Positions 1 through 7,906 of a stretch of 38,201 bases of DNA are shown one piece after another. Under the pieces are notes generated by a model. It saw only the letters and a list, made by a program, of their open reading frames with translations. It was not told the origin of the DNA and searched no databases. The stretch is from a virus, in the IMG/VR virus record IMGVR_UViG_3300043446_001588, positions 1 through 38,201 of that record, one strand, 5' to 3'. Positions within the stretch are counted from its first letter, which is position 1. The number at the start of each line of letters is the position of its first letter. The translations under genes and the position numbers were made by a program.

Positions 1-979
1 GGTCAGCCATTTGATCTTCTGTGAGTTGGATACCTTGGGTATTGAATACCGCAGCGTTTGGCCCCGTGCTAAGAGCCGGGTTCTGAACATATGGGGCGGG
101 AAACCCTGACTCCGTAGTCGTTGAGGGCGAATCGGTAAGCGCCGCCTGATCAACATCCACAAAGATTGCTTCGTACTGAAGATTCTCGTCGTATGGGATA
201 GTTGCTTCAAAGATGGACTCAGAGTTGAAGTCGCCGTAGTTGGGAATGGTGCTAACAGGACCGATGTAAAAAGCCTTCATGACAATAGAAATTGTCATTC
301 GGATAGGAACCATCTTGTGATTGAACTTCTCAAATCGGACAGATGAGTTATACGGGCGGCCATGTACGGCTAGATCGGGACCAAACACCACTGCGATATT
401 ACGGGGATTCATCATCATGATCCCGTTGTCAGGAATGGAGTTACCGTTGTTGTTAGCGTCGGGAACAACCCCACGCACCACAATGTCAAAGTAGTCATAG
501 TCCACTTTGGTGCCGACATGGTCGGGGTCGGTGGCGACTTCTAACTGGCGGTCAAACAGCAGGTCGAACGAAAAGTCCAAGATTCCCGGAGGGGCAGACA
601 TGTTGTTAGACCCAAACAAAGTGTTATACGGATCTAGAGCCTGCTGATCTAGGTAAGCCATGTAGTTACGCTGGATCTGCTCAGGGTTAAACATGAAGTA
701 AAGCCGATAAGAACTAGTCTCATCAGCAGCATCGATATCAGACCGACGGATATACCCACGAAGGATCTTGTTAGTAGGACTATCTACGTACCGGTTGACT
801 GGCTGAGAAAGTTTAAACGGAGGATTAGCCCTACCTGCCTTAGCATCAGCAAGTCTTTCAAGGGCGTATTGATACTCCGTAACTGTATCTACAGGAGTTC
901 TTGACTTCAGGGACTTAGATCCGAAGATCTTATTTACTTGGCCTTTATGGAAGTTATTGAACTCGGCGTACTCTTCCAC
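1..979 (-). CDS. LysM/hub-like baseplate protein, C-terminus cut by window edge
   Basis: This reading frame is open from a GTG at 979 to the left edge of the window (about 326 residues visible, no stop). The GTG overlaps the tape measure stop codon by one base (TAGTG). It has a strong GGAGG eight bases upstream, which decides the start. Around residues 91-106 it carries SYRLYFMFNPEQIQRNY. A strand of the type 'F-x-FNP-x-x-I' is typical of the LysM-containing baseplate/hub proteins that follow the tape measure gene in contractile-tail phages and contractile injection systems. The rest is a beta-rich, hydrophobic-patterned protein without catalytic motifs that I recognise. Position directly downstream of the tape measure supports a baseplate role. 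The exact family is an inference from motif and context. Confidence 0.75.
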   Translation of the reverse strand, partial: MEEYAEFNNFHKGQVNKIFGSKSLKSRTPVDTVTEYQYALERLADAKAGRANPPFKLSQPVNRYVDSPTNKILRGYIRRSDIDAADETSSYRLYFMFNPEQIQRNYMAYLDQQALDPYNTLFGSNNMSAPPGILDFSFDLLFDRQLEVATDPDHVGTKVDYDYFDIVVRGVVPDANNNGNSIPDNGIMMMNPRNIAVVFGPDLAVHGRPYNSSVRFEKFNHKMVPIRMTISIVMKAFYIGPVSTIPNYGDFNSESIFEATIPYDENLQYEAIFVDVDQAALTDSPSTTTESGFPAPYVQNPALSTGPNAAVFNTQGIQLTEDQMAD

Positions 980-3468
980 TACGACTTCCTCCACTCACGC
1001 CGTGCATACTCAGCCTCTAGGGCGTCAGCGATACGTGATGCTGCCTTTTGTGCATCAATCGGAGATTGTCCAGCAGCACCGCTCAAGTGAATCTGTGTTT
1101 GGAAGATAATTGGCGACTCAAATTTGGCCGATACAGTCGCAGGTTGATTAGAAGCCATTGAGATTGGATCACCAAAGATGGGAGCCGAATTTTTACCAGT
1201 GATGGCCGAGTTGGTAGTGGGAGTAAAACCGGCGTACTTACTGACGTTGACCTTAACGGTTGAGGGCTTATCAATTAGGTTATTAATTTCTTCCTCAGTG
1301 ATATTACGTGTACCAAAAGCCTTTGCTAGACCGCTTAAGGGCATAGTCATGATCTTGATGAACCAACTAATTGCCGTATCGATGAAACTGGACATGGTTC
1401 CACCGGTAATAAACTTGCCAATAAGGTCGGCAAGCGGACCACCGCCACCGGTAAGAGTGTTACCGATGAAGCCCCCTACGCTTCCCAATCCCGGCATGGC
1501 GATATTAAGACCGGTCTGAGCAACCGAACCTAAAGCGCCCTTAGCAATATCAAAGATGTTGTCACCGATAGGCATGGTGCCTTCGTGCTGAATATGCCAA
1601 GGCTCACCAGCATGTGAGGCAGTCTGTAGGCCGAACTTACCGGCATTAGCCTGTACCCATCCAAGTTCGCTGACGGGACCAATGTCAACTGCCCAACCAC
1701 GGGTGTGGGCACTCTTGGAAGCAGGCCCCACTCGCCCCACTCCATGCTTATGAAGACGATTCTGTGTAACCGTGTCTCGGTATCCTGAAGAGATCTTGAG
1801 ACGAGGGTTAGCCTTCATCATTGAGTCCACTTTTTTGGCAAGATCAGGACTCAGGTGGGCTGTAGATGTACTACCCCGAGGACCGTAATCGCCTACAGGG
1901 CTATGGGGGTCACCGATAGGCTCCGGGTCTCCCAACAGGCTAGTAAGACCTCCAATAAGGCTTCCAGCAGTGCCTACCGGAGAGGACGCTAACTTCATCA
2001 TCAATGGAAGAAGCATTTCCATGATAGGAGTCGGCAGCATCGCCATGGCGGCACCAGCGTTGGTGGTGCGTGCCAAGTTTCCGATAGTTAGATCGGCTGC
2101 CTGCATACCTACGTTAAAGCGCCTATCAGCGGCCTCACGGGCACCGTAGAGGCCGTACATCTGAGTACCCATGAGATAATCACGACGGGTGGCCTGCGTG
2201 GTGCTTCGAAGACGCTCGTATCCAAGGTCTTTCCTGCGGACACGATCAATGTTGGCTTGAAGAACTTCGGTCTGAGAGTCATCTCCTCCCGACATAAGTT
2301 CTTTAGTAAGAGGGTTAGGCTGACCGGCATTTGCTAGTGCGTATTGCCACCAGTAGTCAACCATGTCCTGAGGAACACCCATCATGCGGAACCATGCATT
2401 GATGTTCGATCCGGGGAAGTTCTGAGCCATGAGTTCGTCTTTACCGAACGTCGACCCTTGAGCCTTTCCGGGGCGTTGTTCAGAAAGAAACTTGAGAATG
2501 GATTCAGCCCACTCGGCAAGGCTCTTATATCGGCCACCCTTACCGACCATGGTGAATGCGCCTTGACCTAGGTACTGACCCATCTGTTGAGATTGAGTAT
2601 TACCAATGTAATTGGCAAGACTAGTAGCCATACTTCCGGCAGCCACACCGGGAGTAAGCAACTGCATTTGGCGAACTGATTCAAAGAATCCTGATCGTCC
2701 TTCGATACCAGTATTTGTGGCGGGATTACCGTTAGCGTCAGTAATGTATTTACTAGCGTTTTTACCGCTCATGAATGCGCCGACAGACTGACCGGCAAGA
2801 ATTGTGCCGATAATGTCTGCGTTAGATCCTAGAACTGGGGCACGCTGGGCAAGACCTGTAAACAGATCCTGTACACCCATGCCCATCATTCCGGCGTTAG
2901 GAGCAAGAGCCTGAGCAATCTGAAGGGCTGTATTACGGTTTCCGGTAGGACCTTCAATACGGTTATAGGCGAACTGAAGACCGCCAGCCGTAACGGCTCC
3001 ATAGATATCAGATGCCTTTTGCAGCATACCAATGCTGCTACTGAGCATCCCTCCCATACCGCCGCCACCGCCGCCGCCGTTAGAAGACGTTGGCGTTATA
3101 GAGGGTCCTGAAGAAGGAGCGGAAGGCCCTCCACCCATGGATCTGTAGCCTGATTGGACGGCTTGAGTCCATGTACCTCCGGCGCTTCGCACCTCGGATA
3201 CCGTGGCAGCACCTCCCACCACGTTCTTTGCAGAAGACCAAACAGTATTTGGCTGAGAAGGGGTAGGCAGTCCTTTACCAAAGGTGCTGGACGTTTGACC
3301 TGTTGTGGACTGATTGCCTGTCGCTAAAGAGGTCTTTACAGTATTAAGATTATTCTTAAACTGATTACTGGGAGTGCTGAACTCTCCAAGGAGTTTCTTT
3401 AGGTTCGCTAACTCCTTGTTGAGCGCCTTAGCCTCGGCTGTCAGTTCATTAAGATTTGGATCAGCCAT
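979..3468 (-). CDS. tape measure-like tail protein with embedded M15-type peptidase domain
   Basis: This 829-residue protein is encoded just after the tail chaperone pair and before the baseplate gene, the usual place of the tape measure. The N-terminus is helical and polar (residues 1-45). It is followed by Ser/Thr/Gly/Pro-rich linkers, a poly-Gly run near residue 135, and long Ala/Met-rich helical stretches. Around residues 540-630 there is an M15 (VanY-like D-Ala-D-Ala carboxypeptidase) signature. SGYRDTVTQN is followed by SAHTRGWAVDIG (zinc His and Asp) and EPWHIQ (catalytic Glu, zinc His). Such domains in tail proteins help cut peptidoglycan during DNA entry. A GTG six bases upstream (3474) is possible, but the GGAG site fits ATG 3468 better. 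It is short for a tape measure, so tail lysin/hub is an alternative. Confidence 0.75.
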   Translation of the reverse strand: MADPNLNELTAEAKALNKELANLKKLLGEFSTPSNQFKNNLNTVKTSLATGNQSTTGQTSSTFGKGLPTPSQPNTVWSSAKNVVGGAATVSEVRSAGGTWTQAVQSGYRSMGGGPSAPSSGPSITPTSSNGGGGGGGMGGMLSSSIGMLQKASDIYGAVTAGGLQFAYNRIEGPTGNRNTALQIAQALAPNAGMMGMGVQDLFTGLAQRAPVLGSNADIIGTILAGQSVGAFMSGKNASKYITDANGNPATNTGIEGRSGFFESVRQMQLLTPGVAAGSMATSLANYIGNTQSQQMGQYLGQGAFTMVGKGGRYKSLAEWAESILKFLSEQRPGKAQGSTFGKDELMAQNFPGSNINAWFRMMGVPQDMVDYWWQYALANAGQPNPLTKELMSGGDDSQTEVLQANIDRVRRKDLGYERLRSTTQATRRDYLMGTQMYGLYGAREAADRRFNVGMQAADLTIGNLARTTNAGAAMAMLPTPIMEMLLPLMMKLASSPVGTAGSLIGGLTSLLGDPEPIGDPHSPVGDYGPRGSTSTAHLSPDLAKKVDSMMKANPRLKISSGYRDTVTQNRLHKHGVGRVGPASKSAHTRGWAVDIGPVSELGWVQANAGKFGLQTASHAGEPWHIQHEGTMPIGDNIFDIAKGALGSVAQTGLNIAMPGLGSVGGFIGNTLTGGGGPLADLIGKFITGGTMSSFIDTAISWFIKIMTMPLSGLAKAFGTRNITEEEINNLIDKPSTVKVNVSKYAGFTPTTNSAITGKNSAPIFGDPISMASNQPATVSAKFESPIIFQTQIHLSGAAGQSPIDAQKAASRIADALEAEYARREWRKS

Positions 3469-3619
3469 GCTCACGTCTCCACTTCAGCAGATCAAGCCAG
3501 TACGACCTTTCTCTACGTGAGAGGTTCCTAATCTCGGTCAAACTCCAACCGGGATATTCTTTAGAGACAAGGTCATATTCAAGAAATAGGTACTTCGTAT
3601 TAAGGACGAAAAATGTCAC
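3461..3619 (-). CDS. tail assembly chaperone, second-frame C-terminal part
   Basis: A 52-codon frame runs in the +1 frame relative to the chaperone gene, overlaps its 3' end and fills the interval before the tape measure. Its peptide contains YLFLEYDLVSKEYPGW and ends LTEIRNLSRRERSYWLDLLK followed by WRREHG. An Arg/Trp-rich ending 'RERxxWxxxLxxWRxEHG' is typical of the downstream part of tail chaperones made by ribosomal frameshifting. A GTG at 3619 could start it independently, but I see no good Shine-Dalgarno. The upstream gene ends CGT CCT TAA. A +1 slip of the Pro codon CCT before the slow stop would join the frames, resembling the slip described for Listeria phage PSA. A -2 slip on the preceding T-run is the alternative. 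Its stop overlaps the tape measure ATG. Confidence 0.7.
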   Translation of the reverse strand: MTFFVLNTKYLFLEYDLVSKEYPGWSLTEIRNLSRRERSYWLDLLKWRREHG

Positions 3620-4427
3620 CCCACGAGAGGGGTAGAATCAGTTCAAATCCACAGTTCAGGCAGGGCATCTTGAGTGTCATGTCAGGACTCGGCTGGTCCT
3701 CAACAAGATGGTCAAGAAGCCTACGTCGATCACCCATGGACAATGACCGGGCCATACCAACAGGGTCTACGACCGGCTTGTCGTTCAGGTGAGTAACGCA
3801 CTCACTGATCATTAGTGTGCTCTGTTCGGCGGCGCTAGCGTTCTTACGCTTAATGATTGCCATCTGATCAGAGCCGATAGCCAACCGGTAAGTAAGGGTG
3901 TCCCCTTTAGTAGTCACCATGGTATGGGTGAGTTTGTAAGGGTTTTCCATCACAGGCATCTTGATGTCTTCGGAAAGAATGACAGTCGTTTCTGCCTCGT
4001 TACCGCAGGCCGGACAGTTGTGAGTAATGTCTTTCTTATCGCCATAGGTAAGCCTTGCGATATTGATAAACAATTGCTCACGTTCACCAATGAGAAGTGC
4101 AGCGAGAATTGATTGGCGTTCGGGAAAACTCAGGTCGGTCAGTTGGACTGAGCCGACCCGAGCAGTCCCGTACACCACGACCCCATCGAAGAAATCGGAG
4201 GGGTCATTGAACCGTGCTAGAGCCTCTTCATCGGCTCCAGTTAACTCACGCAGTTCGACTTCTGTCTCCCACTTTGCACCGTTGTGTCGGCCTCTCGGCA
4301 GGTCAAACAGATTCGGGGCCGGGTCCTCAATGAGAGGAATTTCTCCGGTAACAGCCTTATGGGCTTCCTGAATCTCTCTTTCCTTAACGAGAGGTGATTC
4401 TGAATCGTCAAGATCAATAAATGTCAC
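3600..4427 (-). CDS. tail assembly chaperone / T4 gp26-like baseplate protein with two CxxC knuckles
   Basis: A 275-residue protein between tail tube and tape measure. It starts at GTG 4427 with AGGAG upstream. It contains CPACG near residue 138 and CLNCG near residue 257, a split four-cysteine zinc site. This pattern and the gene order match the PF12322-type (T4 base plate/gp26-like) proteins found between tube and tape measure. The N-terminal half contains VELRELTGADEEAL, typical of tail chaperones that bind the tape measure. The frame ends CGT CCT TAA, and coding continues in the +1 frame for about 50 codons (separate entry). This gene may therefore encode both a short and a frameshifted long product. 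Family assignment is moderately sure; the structural/tail role is very likely from context. Confidence 0.75.
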   Translation of the reverse strand: MTFIDLDDSESPLVKEREIQEAHKAVTGEIPLIEDPAPNLFDLPRGRHNGAKWETEVELRELTGADEEALARFNDPSDFFDGVVVYGTARVGSVQLTDLSFPERQSILAALLIGEREQLFINIARLTYGDKKDITHNCPACGNEAETTVILSEDIKMPVMENPYKLTHTMVTTKGDTLTYRLAIGSDQMAIIKRKNASAAEQSTLMISECVTHLNDKPVVDPVGMARSLSMGDRRRLLDHLVEDQPSPDMTLKMPCLNCGFELILPLSWGDIFRP

Positions 4428-4463
4428 AGTTTGTTCTCCTGTTATGGGATAGCCGAAGTGCTA

Positions 4464-5048
4464 TCAGACGTGGACGAGGTTAGTCGTCTCGGTGGTTCCC
4501 CAAAAGACATCAAGACCTTCGTGATGAACCGTCATTTGGGATACAAGGATGGCGTTATCCATTGCATTGAGGCCCGAGAAAGCGACGTTCGCTACCCAAG
4601 CGTTATACAGTTGGAAGGCCAATACAGCGCCCTTGGTATCGCCGTTTACAGCCGCACCGTCACCCTTTGTTACCGGGTGATCGAATACACGGATAAGCAT
4701 GTCAAAGCGATAATCGCTGTTGAGATCAAGAGTGCCTTGACCCCACTGGACAGCGAAGATCTGCTTTGCGAGATTCCACATACCGGGCTTCTGATAGAAC
4801 ACACCCGATGAAAGGGTTACCGGCGAGAAGTCGGTCATACCTACCATCTTGTGTGGGTTGGTGTTCCATCCACCCTCACGGTAAGGAATCATTTCAGTTG
4901 ACATGTTCAAGCCATCAACCGACGTGAATCCCATGGCACCAATACCATTGCGGAGGTTGTCAGTGTAGTTGAAAATTTCAACCTGAAACTTGAAGTTACG
5001 AAGCGGATCAGCGTACTGCCGGGTCCGTTCTGAAAGTGATGTAGCCAT
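4464..5048 (-). CDS. tail tube protein (T4 gp19-like)
   Basis: 194 residues, lying 15 bases downstream of the sheath gene, with a clear AGGAAGG ribosome site. The sequence has the hallmarks of the gp19-type tube family: an early beta strand FKFQVEIFNY, then the conserved YREGGWNTNPHKMVG loop near residues 56-70. Strands such as SPVTLSSGVF and a C-terminal VSQMTVHHEGLDV follow. Family members stack as hexameric rings to form the inner tube through which DNA passes. Length is slightly above the T4 protein (163 residues). The sheath-tube-chaperone-tape measure order supports the call strongly. Confidence 0.92.
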   Translation of the reverse strand: MATSLSERTRQYADPLRNFKFQVEIFNYTDNLRNGIGAMGFTSVDGLNMSTEMIPYREGGWNTNPHKMVGMTDFSPVTLSSGVFYQKPGMWNLAKQIFAVQWGQGTLDLNSDYRFDMLIRVFDHPVTKGDGAAVNGDTKGAVLAFQLYNAWVANVAFSGLNAMDNAILVSQMTVHHEGLDVFWGTTETTNLVHV

Positions 5049-5063
5049 TTTCTATTACCTTCC

Positions 5064-6647
5064 TCAGCCTCGTGGCTGAACTTCGGCAGCGAAGCCACCG
5101 CTCTCAAACTGCGTGACACGGATCACAATGAATTCAGCGGGATACTCAAGAGCGACGCCGAGTTCCATACGAACCTCACCGGAAGCGATAACTGCCGGAG
5201 TGTTGATGGATGCATCGCACTTGATGTAGTACGCCTCTGCCGCATTTGCTCCACGGAGGCCTCCTGCTTCCCAAAGGGGGCGCAGTAGACGTTCAGCAGT
5301 CATGCGGAGTTGGGTCCACAAACGCTGATCATTGTTCTCAAAGAGAGCGAACTGCGTCGAACGCCGCATGCTTTCCTTGATGTAGATCAGGGTTCGGCGG
5401 GCCGAGATGTATCGATCAGCGCCGTATACCTTGCGGGTACGGGCACCCATGATCGCTACGCCAGCACCGGCAACTGGACGGATTACGTTGATGTTAGAGG
5501 TGTTGAGATCACCGAGTTCGGAATCGGTGAACTTGGTATCGACACCAACAGCGTTGGTGATGTTGGCGACAAGACCAGCGGGTGCACGGAATACACCAAC
5601 AGTGCTATCGATACGACTCATAACACCTGCAACAGCCCCGCCCGGAGGAATGGTGATCGTGGCACCAGCCTGCTTCGGGTTAGGAGTAATGATCCATGGG
5701 GTGAACGATGCGACGTACGAATCACCGCTGTACTGACTAAGAACCGAGTTGATCTGAGTCTTGTACTGGGTAGCGGTTTGGCCGTAGGTACGAGGTGGCA
5801 CATTGTCATTGATGATGAAAATGTCGCCTCGGTCGGAAAACGAAGTCGACGAAACGGTTCCCGGAGCAACGTATGCCTCGGTATCGTTCACGTCAGGCGT
5901 ATACCCAACGAGGTTAATAATGATCGGTCCCTCAATCTTCGATACGGCATCCTGAGTGATCGACGGGTAGTCGGCACTATCAGGAAGGGCCGGGTCGGTA
6001 CCGGTTTCCAAGGCGGTAGCAGTGGAGATTTCCGCTGGTACTACCGTCGTGACGAATCCGGTAAGTCGTACCAAGGTAGAACCTGAGTACGGATCGTTGA
6101 CTGCGGCATCGGCACGGCGGGTTCCCGGAACATCGCCGGTCATGGTGAGGTACTGGAAACGCTCTACCTCAACGCCGTCCTTGTAGACAACAAAGGTAAA
6201 CACGTCGTTTACTGCGTCTACAATTGCTAGAGCAACTGAGATGCTGTTGCCAGCGGTACCGACACTACGTGCTTCCACAGTGAAAGCAACTGCCGGGTCC
6301 TCTTCGTCGCCGTCAGTGACATCGAACGACGCAACGGAACCGGGATCGGAACCGATGGCTCGCTGGATGTAGCACGGACGCCCACCGTTTTGGAAATAGG
6401 AGTAGGCGGCGAAGGGAAGGTAAGACAGCACCGTTTGATCGCCGGTATCGGGATCGACAATGTTGTCAAAGTTTCCAAAGTTGAGAACGTAGTCCGACCA
6501 CGTTGAGCATCGGACTGGTCCATCGGTCGGACCGGTTCCGGCAGCGCCGACAAAGAGCGCAACCGAAGTGGCTGTGGCGGTGTCAGTAGTGTTTACGAGG
6601 AGTGATTCCTCAACATAGACACCGGGTTTCCGGTAATCAAAAGGCAT
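5064..6647 (-). CDS. contractile tail sheath protein
   Basis: 527 residues starting MPFDYRKPGVYVEE, the standard sheath N-terminus, which links subunits by strand exchange. GVYVEE is followed by SVALFVGAAGTGPTDGPVRCST, the typical 'x-FVG-x-a-x-G-P' segment. Then come a variable insertion domain and the conserved C-terminal core: VRPVAGAGVAIMGART, ADRYISARRTLIYIKESM, and PAEFIVIRVTQFESGG at the end. The family (PF04984) forms the contracting outer tube. An AGGAG site precedes the ATG by eight bases. A 59-base gap upstream separates it from the next gene and could hold a promoter (TATCGATACT on the minus strand), but this is unproven. This gene establishes that the virion has a contractile tail. 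Confidence 0.97.
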   Translation of the reverse strand: MPFDYRKPGVYVEESLLVNTTDTATATSVALFVGAAGTGPTDGPVRCSTWSDYVLNFGNFDNIVDPDTGDQTVLSYLPFAAYSYFQNGGRPCYIQRAIGSDPGSVASFDVTDGDEEDPAVAFTVEARSVGTAGNSISVALAIVDAVNDVFTFVVYKDGVEVERFQYLTMTGDVPGTRRADAAVNDPYSGSTLVRLTGFVTTVVPAEISTATALETGTDPALPDSADYPSITQDAVSKIEGPIIINLVGYTPDVNDTEAYVAPGTVSSTSFSDRGDIFIINDNVPPRTYGQTATQYKTQINSVLSQYSGDSYVASFTPWIITPNPKQAGATITIPPGGAVAGVMSRIDSTVGVFRAPAGLVANITNAVGVDTKFTDSELGDLNTSNINVIRPVAGAGVAIMGARTRKVYGADRYISARRTLIYIKESMRRSTQFALFENNDQRLWTQLRMTAERLLRPLWEAGGLRGANAAEAYYIKCDASINTPAVIASGEVRMELGVALEYPAEFIVIRVTQFESGGFAAEVQPRG

Positions 6648-6706
6648 TTTGGTCTCCTAAGAGTGTTTGCTGGTTAGTATCGATATCTGCGACGTGGGTA
6701 CTTCTA

Positions 6707-7501
6707 CTAGCCTGCTGGCGGTACTACAGTGACCGTTTCCGCATATTCATGGGGATCGTCATATGCGTGGGTGCCGGATTCACGCTGAGTCACGGTGTCG
6801 GGATAAATATCCACATGCACACGTTGGGCCTTGATGACCTCGTAGGCCCTGCTCTGCGGGATTTCGGCGTCCATAGAAATTGTATAAACTTTACGAAAGA
6901 TTCTCTTGTTTCCCGATTCCGTAGTTTCCATGGTGTCGGCCTGAGCCATCTCCTGTAACTCACATCGACGCCAAGTGTTATCGGCATCAACCCCGATCCA
7001 AAACGGGCGGGGAGGGAGGATGTCTGTCATGAAAAGGCTGAGTAGATAGCGGTCGTGAAGAGCAGAACGGCTATGTACGCTGACCTGATACATAAGGGTA
7101 TGCATCAGATATGGCTCGATATGATATCCGTTAGACTCGTCTTCCTTATCAGGAAGAGTTGGGGAGAAAGACGGAACGTACATACCGGTGCTTTGGACTT
7201 CGCCGGTAACCGGATCTAGGAACTCGCAGTAGTCTTCTGCTACCTGATGGTAACTAACCCATCGATCATAGGACGGGTTGATTGCTAGAAAGTCAATCGT
7301 GATAAAAGGATATTTGATCCTTCGTTCGCCCTCGGGATAGCGGAACCATACCGGTACTTCTTCCATTCCTTCCCGTCCGGGAACGGTGATACCGGTAAGG
7401 TACGTCTTGAGTGCCGCATCCTCAGCGAGGATCAGGCCGGTGTGCGCTGTGGCATCCAATTGGCCGTTAGCGAGGTCGTAGTCCCAGTCAGTAGTAGTCA
7501 T
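6707..7501 (-). CDS. putative tail terminator/completion protein
   Basis: 264 residues, overlapping the preceding gene by four bases (ATGA) and lying just upstream of the sheath gene. I do not recognise a named domain. Visible are a mixed alpha/beta N-terminus, a segment VPVWFRYPEGERRIKYPFIT with following DFLAINPSYDRW, and a Pro-rich C-terminus. In contractile phages the gene between the gp10-like completion protein and the sheath is usually the tail terminator (tail end-cap). The motif 'YPFI-x-I-x-F' around residues 75-85 is compatible with terminator folds that begin with a query of this type. The function is inferred from position only. Confidence 0.5.
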   Translation of the reverse strand: MTTTDWDYDLANGQLDATAHTGLILAEDAALKTYLTGITVPGREGMEEVPVWFRYPEGERRIKYPFITIDFLAINPSYDRWVSYHQVAEDYCEFLDPVTGEVQSTGMYVPSFSPTLPDKEDESNGYHIEPYLMHTLMYQVSVHSRSALHDRYLLSLFMTDILPPRPFWIGVDADNTWRRCELQEMAQADTMETTESGNKRIFRKVYTISMDAEIPQSRAYEVIKAQRVHVDIYPDTVTQRESGTHAYDDPHEYAETVTVVPPAG

Positions 7502-7815
7502 ACAGACTCTCCAAATTGGATAGACCGGATAAGAGGTACAGGAGGATGCTTCTCGTCCCCGTATTCTGCGGACATAGCATCGCTCATAACGTCAGCGTTT
7601 CTGACACCAATGACGTACTTGCCGTCCTGCGTCCATGTCTCAATATGCTCAGCAAGCGGCTGCCAGCGTTCACTACGCTTTGCTGCGGCCCGCAGATTGT
7701 CTTGAACGCTCACCATAGTGCGCTCAGCAGATTCTTGAGCAGCAAGATTTACTGCTTGGGCATATCTGTCCAAGGCAGCAAAGAAACCTGCACCGATGTG
7801 CAGAGTGTCTGCCAC
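7498..7815 (-). CDS. HK97 gp10-like tail completion protein
   Basis: 105 residues starting at GTG 7815, preceded by GGAGG at six bases. An N-terminal helix rich in Ala/Glu precedes RSERWQPLAEHIETW, a strand YVIGVRNADVMS, and near the C-terminus AEYGDEKHPPVPLIRSI. The pattern 'E-Y-G-x-x-x-x-P-P-x-P-x-x-R' is the end signature of HK97 gp10-type head-tail/tail completion proteins. The four-base overlap with the next gene suggests translational coupling. Confidence is moderate because the fold call rests on a short motif, but gene size and place before the putative terminator and sheath agree. Confidence 0.6.
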   Translation of the reverse strand: MADTLHIGAGFFAALDRYAQAVNLAAQESAERTMVSVQDNLRAAAKRSERWQPLAEHIETWTQDGKYVIGVRNADVMSDAMSAEYGDEKHPPVPLIRSIQFGESV

Positions 7816-7906
7816 TTCAAGCCTCCAAGGCGCTGTCTACTGGTGAATTGGCCGCTCAGCCAACACGCCCATAATCATACACCAAGTAAGCAATATGACC
7901 CTAGTA

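Noticed and set aside
4431-6086. Rightward open frames opposite tail tube and sheath
   Set aside because: They lie antisense to strongly recognised tail tube and sheath genes, lack ribosome sites, and their proteins show no fold pattern.
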